Assembly (NCBI RefSeq): GCF_015558675.1
Contig: NZ_JADMOL010000009.1
Coordinates: 1 to 64,000, forward strand
Reading direction: 5' to 3'
Source: Paenibacillus sp. 1001270B_150601_E10
Lineage (GTDB): Bacteria > Bacillota > Bacilli > Paenibacillales > Paenibacillaceae
DNA: 64,000 nt
Both the position numbers and the translations under genes were made by a program. Below, piece by piece: positions 25,392 to 34,381 of this stretch (position 1 is the first letter of the stretch; each line of letters begins with the position of its first letter). The notes under the pieces are model-generated. The model ran no database searches and was not told the DNA's origin. It saw only the letters and a program-made list of their open reading frames with translations.

Positions 25392-25435
25392 AAATCCCCT
25401 GCTGCTGCAGTTATGACTGCGAGCACAGGGGATTT
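25392..25435 (-). terminator. Terminator of nadK
   Basis: AAATCCCCTG (25392-25401) pairs with CAGGGGATTT (25426-25435). On the minus strand a six-T run follows. It may also stop the convergent CAP-domain transcript. Confidence 0.82.
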
Positions 25436-25465
25436 GCTGTTGAATAGGCAATAGGCCATTATGAT

Positions 25466-26287
25466 CTATTTTCTTTCTACGTCATAGCCAAGGAAGGCTT
25501 CGCGTACGCGATTCCAAAACGGGAATGGACGGTAGCGTACAAAGGACACCGTTTCATCGGCTACGCAGCAGCGTACGGCATGCAGATTCTCGATCGGAAT
25601 GTTCACATGGTCGATCGTCAGCAGCAGCCGCTGCTTTTTACGAGAATAAATGTCAAAGTGATGATGCTTAGGAAGTACGATTGGTGAGCCTAAAGTACGG
25701 AAAACCCGGTTGTTGATGGAGGCAATCTCGGCAAGCTGAATGGCAGCTATTGTTGGATGAATCATAGCGCCTCCCAAACTCTTATTGTAGGCTGTGCTTC
25801 CTGATGGTGTGGAGATACAAATTCCGTCACCCCGGAACATTTCAAACAGCTCATCGTTAATGTCAATTTGAGCGACGATCGTCGTATCTATGCTCTTGAT
25901 TGTAAATTCGTTAAGCGCAATATGTTTCTCTTCAACCCCATTTTCATAAGTAATGGTGAGTTCGATCAGGGGGTAGTTGACTCTGCGTGGATTGGCTATC
26001 TCATCATGCTGTTGGCTCATCTCATGAACAAGGTCCTCAATCTCATCTGCCTTCCAATCCGCGTAAAAACCTAAATGACCAGTATGAATGCCGACAAAGC
26101 CGATGGAATCAAGTTGGTTCTTGTATTGATGAAAGGCCTGCAGCATTGTGCCATCACCGCCGATCGAAACGACGATGTCTGGTGTTTCATGGTTTAAAAC
26201 GAGCCCGCGTTCTGCTGCTAGCTGATGCAATTGGGTTGTAAGCTTGCGTGAGAGTTCATCTCCCCGATCTAACACTGCGTACTTCAA
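25466..26287 (-). CDS. nadK: NAD kinase
   Basis: A 273-residue enzyme that phosphorylates NAD to NADP. Landmarks are the GGDGTML motif (VVSIGGDGTMLQAFH, about residues 39-53), GIHTGHLGFY, LNEFTIKS and the donor-binding GDGICISTPSGSTAYNKSLGG. Length matches the family. It starts with TTG at 26287 behind AAAGGAGA. It is followed by its own terminator, and ylbJ lies upstream on the same strand. Confidence 0.95.
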   Translation of the reverse strand: MKYAVLDRGDELSRKLTTQLHQLAAERGLVLNHETPDIVVSIGGDGTMLQAFHQYKNQLDSIGFVGIHTGHLGFYADWKADEIEDLVHEMSQQHDEIANPRRVNYPLIELTITYENGVEEKHIALNEFTIKSIDTTIVAQIDINDELFEMFRGDGICISTPSGSTAYNKSLGGAMIHPTIAAIQLAEIASINNRVFRTLGSPIVLPKHHHFDIYSRKKQRLLLTIDHVNIPIENLHAVRCCVADETVSFVRYRPFPFWNRVREAFLGYDVERK

Positions 26288-26365
26288 GATGGCTTCTCCT
26301 TTATGGATGGATTCATATCCATCTTAATCGTTCCTAGCATGGAAAACAATCACGATCTCTGATCA

Positions 26366-27598
26366 TTATCGTCGAATCATGCGAATGATAAACGATAGAA
26401 GCAGCAGGATGATACAGATTCCTACCATCGTAAGCAGGCTTTGTGATGCGGATATTCCTATCATGCCCCAGCCTGATCCTGATGAAGCTTGCAGGGACAC
26501 TGGGGTGATAAGGGTCGGCAATTGCGTGCTCTTTGGTGCAAGCCACGGATATAGGTAATAAGCAAGAACAGCAGCTATTATGCTGTGGATGAAGCGGGCG
26601 AAGAAAAAGGGACGATACCTGAGGTCCGTCTGATTCAAAATGCTAGCGATCTGAGCATGGACAGACAATCCGGCCCATGATAATACCCAAGCTGCGGCGA
26701 CTGCTTGCATATGAAGTCCTGCGTTAGTGGCGGAACCTGCGGCCTGTGAGCCAATAGTAACCTCAAAGAGCCCGCCTGAGAACGCCTCAGCTAACGAAGG
26801 CGAGAGCTTCAGCCATCCGAGCGCGGCGGCAAGCAGGACGTTCCACCCTTCCATGACATGTGTGACGGTGAGCATCTCCATGAAGACCGAAAAGAAGACG
26901 ACGAGTCCGCCTACGACAATCATTAATTTCAAGGAGGATTGCACGGCATCTCGAAGCAGTGTTCCTAACGGACGTCCATCCTGGATTCTGGCCTGGTGCA
27001 TCGCATGAAAGGCATGGCGCAGCATGTTCCATATCGAACCCCTGATCCTCGAATCCTCAGCAGGAAGGGGAGTGGCAGGGGCTTGTCTGTCATGAAAACG
27101 CATAAAAAGCCCGAGCAGCAGTCCTGAGCCGTAATGTGCTGCAGCAAGGGTCAGTGCAATGCCTGCATTTCCGAAAAATCCGACCGATACCGCTCCGATT
27201 AGGAAAATAGGGTCTGAGCTTGTGGTGAATGACACCAGCCGTTCGCCTTCGGCCCGGGTGATGAGCTTCTGTTCCCGGAGCTGGCTTGTAAGCTTGGCGC
27301 CGACAGGATAGCCAGAAGCATAGCCCATCGCGACAACGAATCCCCCAACACCTGGAACACGAAAGAGCGGTCTCATAATCGGATCTAGAAGGCTCCCAAT
27401 AAAGTGCACGATGCCGAAGCCGAGTAGCGCTTCGGAAATGATAAAGAAAGGGAGCAAAGAGGGGAAGAGTACATCCCACCAGATTGCGATACCGCGAATA
27501 GATGCCTGAAGTGCCTCAGAGGGATACAGCATGAGAAGCACGATGAACAACAATGCGAAAGCGACGACAAACAGCATCGGAAGTCTTGAGCGTTTCAT
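26366..27598 (-). CDS. ylbJ: Sporulation integral membrane protein YlbJ
   Basis: A 410-residue membrane protein with about eight to ten hydrophobic segments. The conserved YlbJ blocks WWDVLFPSLLPFFIISEALL, VAMGYASGYPVGAKL and FTTSSDPIFLIGAVSVGFFG are present, in the nucleoside-recognition/gate-domain superfamily. Bacillus YlbJ is a sigma-E mother-cell protein needed for spore cortex formation. GAGAAGGTG lies upstream of the ATG. It is located 78 bases upstream of nadK, possibly co-transcribed. Confidence 0.92.
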   Translation of the reverse strand: MKRSRLPMLFVVAFALLFIVLLMLYPSEALQASIRGIAIWWDVLFPSLLPFFIISEALLGFGIVHFIGSLLDPIMRPLFRVPGVGGFVVAMGYASGYPVGAKLTSQLREQKLITRAEGERLVSFTTSSDPIFLIGAVSVGFFGNAGIALTLAAAHYGSGLLLGLFMRFHDRQAPATPLPAEDSRIRGSIWNMLRHAFHAMHQARIQDGRPLGTLLRDAVQSSLKLMIVVGGLVVFFSVFMEMLTVTHVMEGWNVLLAAALGWLKLSPSLAEAFSGGLFEVTIGSQAAGSATNAGLHMQAVAAAWVLSWAGLSVHAQIASILNQTDLRYRPFFFARFIHSIIAAVLAYYLYPWLAPKSTQLPTLITPVSLQASSGSGWGMIGISASQSLLTMVGICIILLLLSFIIRMIRR

Positions 27599-27823
27599 TG
27601 TGTGGTTACACCTTCTCTCTGTTCAGTTCAACATCACAAGTGGGTCCATAATCATCGTATGAAGCGGGAAGGGAGAACATGTCCCGAATTTGGCCTAAGA
27701 GAGCGGGCTTGGAAGCTAATATATGTCGTTGTGCGTCGAAATGTTACGCTTGTGTAACAAAGCTCTGTAATCAAAACGTAAAGTAAGCGATTGCATCAAA
27801 TGATAGGATTTAGCCAATCCTTA

Positions 27824-27832
27824 TGATAAAAT
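27824..27832 (+). promoter_or_regulatory. Extended -10 promoter of the 29-aa peptide gene
   Basis: TGATAAAAT (27824-27832) fits TG-N-TAAAAT and lies 48 bases upstream of the small ORF. The -35 region is weak. Confidence 0.5.
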
Positions 27833-27879
27833 TCTATATAAAGAGATAAACGTTGTAACTGTAACTAGGGGTGATACGG

Positions 27880-27969
27880 ATGAGTATTATTGCTGGCATC
27901 CTTGTTTGTGCTTTCGTTTATGTCATTCGAGAGTCATTAATGGGTCCACCGGAAGAATGGGAATCGTAA
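27880..27969 (+). CDS. 29-residue single-pass membrane peptide
   Basis: A 29-codon ORF that starts with ATG behind AGGGGTGAT and ends in TAA. The product begins with one hydrophobic helix (SIIAGILVCAFVYVI) and ends in a short polar tail (MGPPEEWES). It has an extended -10 promoter upstream and a perfect terminator 20 bases downstream, so it looks like a complete monocistronic gene. I cannot name it. Small single-pass proteins of this kind include oxidase subunits and sporulation or stress peptides; nothing here decides between them. Confidence 0.6.
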   Translation: MSIIAGILVCAFVYVIRESLMGPPEEWES

Positions 27970-27988
27970 TTCCAATATAATGAGTCGT

Positions 27989-28014
27989 GGTGCTGAGCGT
28001 TCAGCACCTTTTTT
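27989..28014 (+). terminator. Terminator of the 29-aa peptide gene
   Basis: GGTGCTGA/TCAGCACC (27989-27996, 28001-28008) with loop GCGT, followed by six Ts. Confidence 0.93.
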
Positions 28015-28082
28015 GTTGTGAATGGCGAGTCATCCTCGATATAATAGAAGGGTACGACTACAATGAACTAGGAGCATGCCCT

Positions 28083-28469
28083 ATGGAACGATATCATAAG
28101 ACTTTGTATGAGGTGCTTGGCGGCGAGGCGGCCATCCGTCGGATCGTTGAAGCGTTTTATCCTAAAGTTCAAGCGCATCCGCTGCTTGGACCGTTGTTTC
28201 CGGAGAATATCTTTCCGGTGATGGAAAAGCAATATATGTTCTTGACGCAGTTCTTCGGCGGGCCAATGCTCTATTCCGACGAATATGGCCATCCGATGAT
28301 GCGAGCAAGGCATATGCCGTTTGAAATTACACCAGAGCGTGCCGAAGCTTGGCTGTCGTGTATGCGAGACGCCCTAACGGAAGTTGGCGTACCTGAGGAT
28401 CTACGGTCTGTTGTCATCGACCGATTGTCTGGACCGGCGCATCATTTTGTGAATACGCCATCATCCTGA
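28083..28469 (+). CDS. Truncated haemoglobin (YjbI-like globin)
   Basis: A 128-residue group II truncated globin similar to Bacillus YjbI. Visible are YEVLGGEAAIRRIVEAFYPK, HPLLGPLFPEN, QFFGGPMLYSDEYGHPM with RARHMPF (proximal His), and the Trp near the end (AEAWLSCMRDAL) typical of group II. These haem proteins bind oxygen or NO and are linked to oxidative or nitrosative stress. ATG 28083 follows TAGGAG with 8 bases spacing; longer frames have no site. Downstream is the DUF2225 gene. Confidence 0.92.
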   Translation: MERYHKTLYEVLGGEAAIRRIVEAFYPKVQAHPLLGPLFPENIFPVMEKQYMFLTQFFGGPMLYSDEYGHPMMRARHMPFEITPERAEAWLSCMRDALTEVGVPEDLRSVVIDRLSGPAHHFVNTPSS

Positions 28470-28549
28470 CGTTCAGATCAACGTTTGTATACAGACATCT
28501 TTGGCCTTACACCGTGACTATTGATCTGATCGAAGGGAGATTCATCAAC

Positions 28550-29272
28550 ATGGAAGTTGAGCCGTTATACCAACTGACAGCGACATGCCCTGCCTGTCAG
28601 CATGAGTTTAGAACATCTCGGATTCGTCCCAAATTCAAGGAAGTATCCCATATGGACAGTGATTTTTGTCCGCACTATGTCAAAGAGGATTTGAATCCAG
28701 ACTATTACGTTGTGCAAGTATGCAATCAATGCGGCTGCGCATCAACCGAGCATGCGAAGAAGACATGGTCTGAACAGGACCTTGCCATGTTCAAGGAACA
28801 GGTATCTGCTCATTTTCAGCCTCGTGATTATGGTGGCGAACGAACGATTGGACAAGCGATTGAGACGTACAAGCTAGCGCTTCTTACGGCTCAGTCCATT
28901 CGGGAGAGCAAGAGGGTTATAGCAGGTCTCCTTCATCATATTGCGTGGTTATATCGATATCAGGGTACACGGGAGCATGAGGAACGCTACCTTCGCTTTG
29001 CCCTTGATGCCTATCAAGAGGTTTATGAAAAGGATTCTGGCGAAGTCAATGATGCCCGGCTCATCTATATGATGGGTGAGCTTCATCGTCGATTAGGAGA
29101 GTTCAATGAGGCTGCTATGCACTTCTCTAGACTAATCCATGACAAGCGCATTATGGATGCAGCGATGATCCGCGCGGCAAGAGAACAATGGGCAGAGATG
29201 AGAGAACAGATGCAGCAGCTGAAGCTTGCTGTTCCTGAAGGCCTTTTTGAAGAGAAGAAATTTAAGATATAA
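28550..29272 (+). CDS. DUF2225 protein
   Basis: A 240-residue protein of the DUF2225 family, function unknown. The N-terminus has a likely zinc site of two Cys pairs (CPACQHEF and CNQCGCAS) separated by about 40 residues that include SDFCPHY. The rest is helical and resembles tetratricopeptide-like repeats (IGQAIETYKLALLTAQSIRE, LIYMMGELHRRLGEFNEAAM). ATG 28550 follows AAGGGAG. It lies 80 bases after the globin gene on the same strand. Confidence 0.85.
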   Translation: MEVEPLYQLTATCPACQHEFRTSRIRPKFKEVSHMDSDFCPHYVKEDLNPDYYVVQVCNQCGCASTEHAKKTWSEQDLAMFKEQVSAHFQPRDYGGERTIGQAIETYKLALLTAQSIRESKRVIAGLLHHIAWLYRYQGTREHEERYLRFALDAYQEVYEKDSGEVNDARLIYMMGELHRRLGEFNEAAMHFSRLIHDKRIMDAAMIRAAREQWAEMREQMQQLKLAVPEGLFEEKKFKI

Positions 29273-29281
29273 CGGATTAAG

Positions 29282-29313
29282 AAGCCCCTGCCTTGGAAGA
29301 AGGTCAGGGGCTT
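29282..29313. terminator. Hairpin between convergent genes
   Basis: AAGCCCCTG/CAGGGGCTT (29282-29290, 29305-29313) with extra inner pairs CCTT/AAGG. Neither side has a long T run, so it is a weak terminator for the genes on both sides. Confidence 0.6.
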
Positions 29314-29326
29314 CGCTTATTGCGAT

Positions 29327-29563
29327 TTATTTTGTGCGAACAGGAGTGTCGGCAAGCAAATAATCGGAATCGCAGTCCACGATCGTGAGTCGATGATTGC
29401 AGCAAGGAAACACAAGGAGACGCTTCTTCCCGTCATGAATGAGCGGCAGCTCCTTGGGCTTAATCGGCAGGCGTACATGATGTGTTCCGCAGAATGGGCA
29501 ATCCTCTACATAGAGATCTCCCATCATCTCGTCATAGGGAATTGTATTCTCAATCGGAATCAT
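29327..29563 (-). CDS. Small protein with Cys pairs, cotranscribed with yycC
   Basis: A 78-residue protein that I do not recognise. A CPFC pair (about residues 22-25) and a CC pair (about 54-55) could bind zinc. The remainder alternates beta-type strands (HHVRLPIK, KKRLLVF, HRLTIVD). Its ATG overlaps the yycC stop by 4 bases, so the two are translationally coupled. The function is unknown. Confidence 0.7.
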   Translation of the reverse strand: MIPIENTIPYDEMMGDLYVEDCPFCGTHHVRLPIKPKELPLIHDGKKRLLVFPCCNHRLTIVDCDSDYLLADTPVRTK

Positions 29564-29772
29564 GCTTCACCATCCGTAGCTTCTGTCTTAGCAGGCTGCT
29601 CGGACTTTGAAGCAGCTGTATCTGCTGCTTCATCAGCGCTGCCTTGCTTCGCAAGCTCTGCAAGCTTGGCTAATAAAATATGCTGCGGCATATGCATAAG
29701 ATGCTCAACGGGTACGCCTAGTGCTTGGGACAATTTCACAGCGGTATCCGCAGAAATCTGTAGTGGTTTCAT
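29560..29772 (-). CDS. yycC: YycC-like protein
   Basis: A 70-residue protein whose first 45 residues match Bacillus YycC (KPLQISADTAVKLSQALGVP, VEHLMHMPQHILLAKLAELA), followed by an Ala/Glu/Thr-rich disordered tail. The YycC family is small, found in Bacillales and of unknown function; the pattern hints at a short helix-turn-helix-like fold. It is the first gene of a coupled pair with the Cys-containing protein and is divergent from the oligoendopeptidase gene. Confidence 0.82.
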   Translation of the reverse strand: MKPLQISADTAVKLSQALGVPVEHLMHMPQHILLAKLAELAKQGSADEAADTAASKSEQPAKTEATDGEA

Positions 29773-29907
29773 ATTAAAGTATTTAACCTCCTGTTAATTA
29801 ATCCTTTTTATCGGTATAATTTAGTTATACACGCTGCGTACCGAAATGACAAATAAGTTGCAGCTGCTATGATCCATACATACCATGAATCGGAAAGGGT
29901 GTTAGAT

Positions 29908-31701
29908 GTGAACAAACCGCTTCAAATGACTTGGGATTTGGAAAGCATTTTCCCTGGCGGATCGGCGTCAGAAGCATTGAAGTCTTCATTGGCTGATGTC
30001 GAACAACAGATTAACGAGATGAATGAGACACTAATTGGCCTGTCCGGTGATAGGGGTAATCTGGATATCCAATCTTTCGCACAGTTCATTGTAGAGCTCC
30101 AAGAGGTAACGAAGCGCCTTCGTGAAGCGAGAGCCTACATCGGATGCCTGACCGCTCAAAATACGAAGGACAAAGCAGCCGTACAGCTTAGCGGCAAGAG
30201 CCGTGCGATCAGCTCGACATTCTCTGCGATGAGCACACGCGTAGACGAAGTGCTGGGCAAGCTCAATGCTGAACAATGGGATGCATTGCTTCAGCATGAG
30301 GACATGGCTAAAGTTGCGTTCAATCTCAACGAGCGTCGTGAATGGGCTCGCGAGAAGCTGTCTCCTGAACAAGAAGCGCTGGTTGCAGCATTATCCGCCG
30401 ACGGGTATCACGGATGGGGCGATCTATACAACACAACCGTGTCGCATGTTCGCGTTCCATATGAAGAAAATGGTCAGGTACAAGAGCTATCCGCAGGACA
30501 AGCACATAATAAGCTGTCTCACCCTGATCGCGAAGTGCGCGAAACGATGTTCGAACGCTGGGAAGCAGCATGGACGGATAAGGAAGATTTCTGCAGCGAG
30601 GCGCTCAATCATCTTGGAGGCTTCCGCTTGAAGCTGTATGAACAGCGCGGATGGGATCATATTTTGAAAGAGCCGCTTAAGATCAACCGCATGTCCCAAC
30701 AAACGCTTGATACGATGTGGGGCACAATTGTAGAAAATAAACCGAAGTTTGTGGAATACCTGAATCGCAAGGCAAAGCTGCTTGGTGTGCCTAAGCTGTC
30801 CTGGTGCGATGTTGAAGCGCCGCTTGGCAGCCAGCAGACAACGATTTCTTACGATGATGGAGCTGCTGCGATCGTGGAGCAATTCCGCAAGTTCAGCGAG
30901 AGAATGGCTGACTTCGCCGTTCGTGCCTTCGACAATCGCTGGATCGAGGCCGAGGATCGTCCTGGCAAGCGTCCAGGAGGCTTCTGCACATCATTCCCAG
31001 TAAGCGAGCAAACTCGCATTTTCATGACATATGCAGGTACGCCTTCCAACGTATCTACGCTTGCCCATGAGCTTGGTCACGGATACCATCAGCGTGTTAT
31101 GGATGGACTTCCAGCATTCGCACAAGGCTATGCAATGAATGTAGCGGAGACCGCATCCACTTTCGCAGAGATGATCGTATCCGATTCTGCTGTGAAGGAA
31201 GCGACTAATGAGGAAGAGAAGCTTGCCTTGCTAGAAGACAAGATATCAAGATCCATTGCGTTCTACATGAACATCCATGCGCGCTTCTTGTTCGAAAACC
31301 GTTTCTATGAAGCACGTAAGCAGGGCCTCGTGTCGCCAGAGCAGCTAAACAAGCTGATGGTAGAGGCGCAGGAGGAAGCGTATTGCGGAGCATTGTCTTC
31401 GTACCATCCGCACTTCTGGGCATCGAAGCTGCATTTCTATATTACGGATACGCCGTTCTACAACTTCCCGTACACATTCGGCTATCTATTCAGCACAGGC
31501 ATTTATGCACGTGCACAAGAAGAGGGCGCAACCTTCGCTGACCGCTATGACGCGCTGCTTCGCGATACAGCAAGCATGACGGTTGAAGAGCTTGCGATGA
31601 AGCATCTTGGAGAAGATCTCACGAAGCCGGACTTCTGGCAGCGTGCGATTGATGTAACGGTGAAAGATGTCGAGTTGTTCTTGGAAATGACGGAGAAGTA
31701 A
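29908..31701 (+). CDS. pepF: M3-family oligoendopeptidase F
   Basis: A zinc metallopeptidase of about 597 residues that degrades cytoplasmic oligopeptides. The zinc motif LAHELGHGYHQRV (two His and the catalytic Glu) and the downstream third ligand in MNVAETASTFAEM are clear, followed by the helical core typical of clan MA(E) M3. I chose the GTG at 29908 because GGAAAGGGTG lies 6-7 bases upstream and the protein then begins NKPLQMTWDLESIFPGG, as in relatives; ATG 29869 is possible but has no site. TATAAT at 29815-29820 is a possible -10. Monocistronic with two terminators. Confidence 0.93.
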   Translation: MNKPLQMTWDLESIFPGGSASEALKSSLADVEQQINEMNETLIGLSGDRGNLDIQSFAQFIVELQEVTKRLREARAYIGCLTAQNTKDKAAVQLSGKSRAISSTFSAMSTRVDEVLGKLNAEQWDALLQHEDMAKVAFNLNERREWAREKLSPEQEALVAALSADGYHGWGDLYNTTVSHVRVPYEENGQVQELSAGQAHNKLSHPDREVRETMFERWEAAWTDKEDFCSEALNHLGGFRLKLYEQRGWDHILKEPLKINRMSQQTLDTMWGTIVENKPKFVEYLNRKAKLLGVPKLSWCDVEAPLGSQQTTISYDDGAAAIVEQFRKFSERMADFAVRAFDNRWIEAEDRPGKRPGGFCTSFPVSEQTRIFMTYAGTPSNVSTLAHELGHGYHQRVMDGLPAFAQGYAMNVAETASTFAEMIVSDSAVKEATNEEEKLALLEDKISRSIAFYMNIHARFLFENRFYEARKQGLVSPEQLNKLMVEAQEEAYCGALSSYHPHFWASKLHFYITDTPFYNFPYTFGYLFSTGIYARAQEEGATFADRYDALLRDTASMTVEELAMKHLGEDLTKPDFWQRAIDVTVKDVELFLEMTEK

Positions 31702-31741
31702 TCCAGCGCGGGACAGCTGGTATAATGGAACTATTCAAATA

Positions 31742-31761
31742 AGAGCGCTAATTCGCTCTTT
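31742..31761 (+). terminator. First terminator after pepF
   Basis: AAGAGCG/CGCTCTT with a 6-base loop at 31742-31761, ending in TT only. Confidence 0.55.
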
Positions 31762-31767
31762 CAGCAA

Positions 31768-31821
31768 AAAAAGGCCGCTGGCATGCTTGTGTGAAACGAA
31801 GCAGGCTGGCGGCCTTTTTTG
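31768..31821. terminator. Bidirectional terminator pepF/GH92
   Basis: AAAAAAGGCCGC (31768-31779) pairs with GCGGCCTTTTTT (31810-31821). The A run and T run serve transcripts from either side. Confidence 0.88.
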
Positions 31822-31977
31822 AACTTATTGCGTATGAAGTTATGTTTCGCTCGAAGCGAACTAGCAAGCATGTTTCCTGTGTTAATGAACGATCCATAAC
31901 CAAGTGATGCTGTTTAGGATCGAGTATCGCTTCGAGATTGACTATTTTTTATATCAAGAACTGAATCAAATCCTCGC

Positions 31978-34191
31978 TTATGCTCTAGACATCGCGTACG
32001 GAAGATCCTCTTCGCTGTAGTTGATTTGTTGCGGCGCATCTGTCAGTTTGAATTGAAGCGTTGCACCTTCGGTAAGCTCTTCATGTGTAACATACAGCTT
32101 GCTCATCGCAGCATTATTATACTCGATGCTGGACACATAGGTCGAAGCTTCGCTCTCGCGGCTTGCTTCGATGACAATATCCTTGCCGTTCTCAAGGTGA
32201 AGCGTCATGCGCTTGAACAATGGAGAACCAACGACATATTGCGGCACACCCGGGCTAAGCGGATACAAGCCCATTGCACCGAACACATACCAAGCAGCTA
32301 GGCTGCCATTGTCCTCGTCTCCAGGGAAGCCGTTCGGATTCGAACTGAACAGCTCATCCATCGTTTTGCGCACCCAATATTGTGTAAGCGCAGGGTATCC
32401 CAAAGCCGTATAAATGTAAGGGATGTGGAAGCTCGGCTGGTTGCTGATTGCAAATTGGCCGAAGTCAACTAGCGCCATCTCGGACATTTCGTGAATTTCG
32501 AAGCCATAGGAGCCGACCTTGAATACTGGAGGCTCAGCGAACAAGGCATCTAGACGTTCTTTGAAGCCTTCACGGCCGCCCATAAGGTCAGCGAGGCCGA
32601 GGAAGTCATGCTGAACAGCCCAGCTGCTTTGCCATGGTCCGCCTTCACAGTAAGCGCCGCCCCATTCATGCTGGTCGAATGGAGACAGCCAGCTTCCGTC
32701 GGTCAGCACGCCACGCATAAAGCCGATGCTTGGATCATAGAGCGTTTTATAGTTTTTCGCGCGCTCCATCAGCAGGTTGTAATCTTCTTCGCGTCCAAGA
32801 TGCTTCGCGATCTGTGCGATACAAAAATCGCCATAGATGTAATCGAGCGCATTACATACGCTCTCATGCGTATAGAGATCCGCCGGCAAGTAGCCATATT
32901 TCAAGTAATCCGCAGTTCCCTTGCGGCCGTAATGCGGATCGTCCGCTGGCGTAGTTGCATGCTTGAATAGCCCCTCATAAGCGGCTTCCAGCTCAAAATT
33001 CGTAATCCCCTTCACAACAGCATCAGCGAAGGTAACGTCAATCAAGGTGCCTGGCATCATGCTGCGTTCGCCAGGAGACATCCACTTCGGCATCCACCCT
33101 GTTTCTTTATAGGCATTGACGAAGCCTTGAAGGAATTCGTTCATGCGGCTTGGGAAGAGCAGGTTATACAGCGGGAACGATGTGCGATACGTATCCCAGA
33201 AGCCGATGTCAGCAAACAACGGGCCTTCCTCAATCTTGCCGTTATAAGGGCTATAGTGAATTTGCTTGTTTTGCTCGTCATACTCATGGATGGCATGTGG
33301 GAACAAGGAAGTACGGTACAAGCACGTATAGAAGGTAGCGAGCTGTTCTTGGTTGTCGCTTTCCACTTCAATCGTGCCGAGTTGTTTCTCCCATGCCTCG
33401 GTTGCAAGTGCGCGAACCTCATCGAAGGAGCGCTCGCCAATCTCGCGATTCAAGTTGGTCCAAGCTTGCTCTTCACTGATAAAAGAGGTCGCGATGTTAA
33501 CATGCACAATACCGTTCTCAGGAAGTTTCAGCCCAACATATCCACCAATCTGCTCTCCAGTGTGGGATAAGCTGTTAATAGGTTTCATATGGTGATCGGA
33601 CAATCCGCTTTCCTCAGCGATCAGGTCGCAATCGAAGGTAAGGATGAAGTGCATGCGGTAGTTCTCTTGAACGCCACCGGCGTGGGCCTTTGTCCAGCCT
33701 ACAAGAGTACGCTGTTCTGGATTAATGGTCACAGAGGACTCTCTTGGGAATGCGGACAAGATAAAGCGTGCAGGGCCTGCTGCCTTATCAAAAGTAACGC
33801 GCATGCTGGCACCGCGTGTTGTTGGTGTAAGCTCGAGCGTGCTCATGTAACGTCTCATATATACGTTGAAGTAATCAGGAGCAACCGTTATATCCTGCTT
33901 GCGGAAGGACGTGGAACGATCATGTGCAGACAGCTTCAATGGACCTGTTTGTGGAAGCATCGTAAGATGACCATAATCACCGATCCATGGACTTGGCTGA
34001 TGCGTGAGACGAACGCCTTCGAAGCGGGTATGGCTTGGATGGAACCACCAGCCGCCGCCTGACTCATTGCTTTGCGGAGCAAAAGATGCCATTGCAAAAG
34101 GAAGGGCGACAAGCGGCAAGGAATTGCCGTGAGAGCGCTGGTATACCGATTCCGTTCCCTGCAGCGGATTGACATATTTCAATAATGACAT
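31978..34191 (-). CDS. GH92-family glycoside hydrolase (alpha-mannosidase type)
   Basis: A 737-residue enzyme of glycoside hydrolase family 92, exo-alpha-mannosidases that act with calcium. Landmarks are NPLQGTES at the N-terminus, GFWDTYRTSFPLYNLL, GWMPKWMSPGERSMMPGTLI and the conserved catalytic-domain motif GFPGDEDNGSLAAWYVFGAM. There is no signal peptide, so the enzyme should be cytoplasmic and act on imported oligosaccharides. AAGGAGAG precedes the ATG. Divergent from an AraC-type regulator; an aldose-epimerase-like gene lies 3 kb away. The sugar linkage is not deducible. Confidence 0.93.
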   Translation of the reverse strand: MSLLKYVNPLQGTESVYQRSHGNSLPLVALPFAMASFAPQSNESGGGWWFHPSHTRFEGVRLTHQPSPWIGDYGHLTMLPQTGPLKLSAHDRSTSFRKQDITVAPDYFNVYMRRYMSTLELTPTTRGASMRVTFDKAAGPARFILSAFPRESSVTINPEQRTLVGWTKAHAGGVQENYRMHFILTFDCDLIAEESGLSDHHMKPINSLSHTGEQIGGYVGLKLPENGIVHVNIATSFISEEQAWTNLNREIGERSFDEVRALATEAWEKQLGTIEVESDNQEQLATFYTCLYRTSLFPHAIHEYDEQNKQIHYSPYNGKIEEGPLFADIGFWDTYRTSFPLYNLLFPSRMNEFLQGFVNAYKETGWMPKWMSPGERSMMPGTLIDVTFADAVVKGITNFELEAAYEGLFKHATTPADDPHYGRKGTADYLKYGYLPADLYTHESVCNALDYIYGDFCIAQIAKHLGREEDYNLLMERAKNYKTLYDPSIGFMRGVLTDGSWLSPFDQHEWGGAYCEGGPWQSSWAVQHDFLGLADLMGGREGFKERLDALFAEPPVFKVGSYGFEIHEMSEMALVDFGQFAISNQPSFHIPYIYTALGYPALTQYWVRKTMDELFSSNPNGFPGDEDNGSLAAWYVFGAMGLYPLSPGVPQYVVGSPLFKRMTLHLENGKDIVIEASRESEASTYVSSIEYNNAAMSKLYVTHEELTEGATLQFKLTDAPQQINYSEEDLPYAMSRA

Positions 34192-34326
34192 GAGGATTCT
34201 CTCCTTTTAGATGGCCTTAATAATCATGTTGTTTAGCATGATTGGGATATCATGTACTTATTCTTCATTGTAGAGGGATTGCGATTGTTCGACCTATCAT
34301 CATTTTATAAAATCTCTCAGATTTAA

Positions 34327-34335
34327 TGATACAAT
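34327..34335 (+). promoter_or_regulatory. Extended -10 promoter of the AraC-type regulator
   Basis: TGATACAAT (34327-34335) fits TG-N-TACAAT and is 47 bases upstream of the chosen start. It lies in the 190-base divergent region shared with the GH92 gene. Confidence 0.5.
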
Positions 34336-34381
34336 AGCATCAAAGACCATGCTTTACGCCTACCTGGAAAGAGGGATGAAG

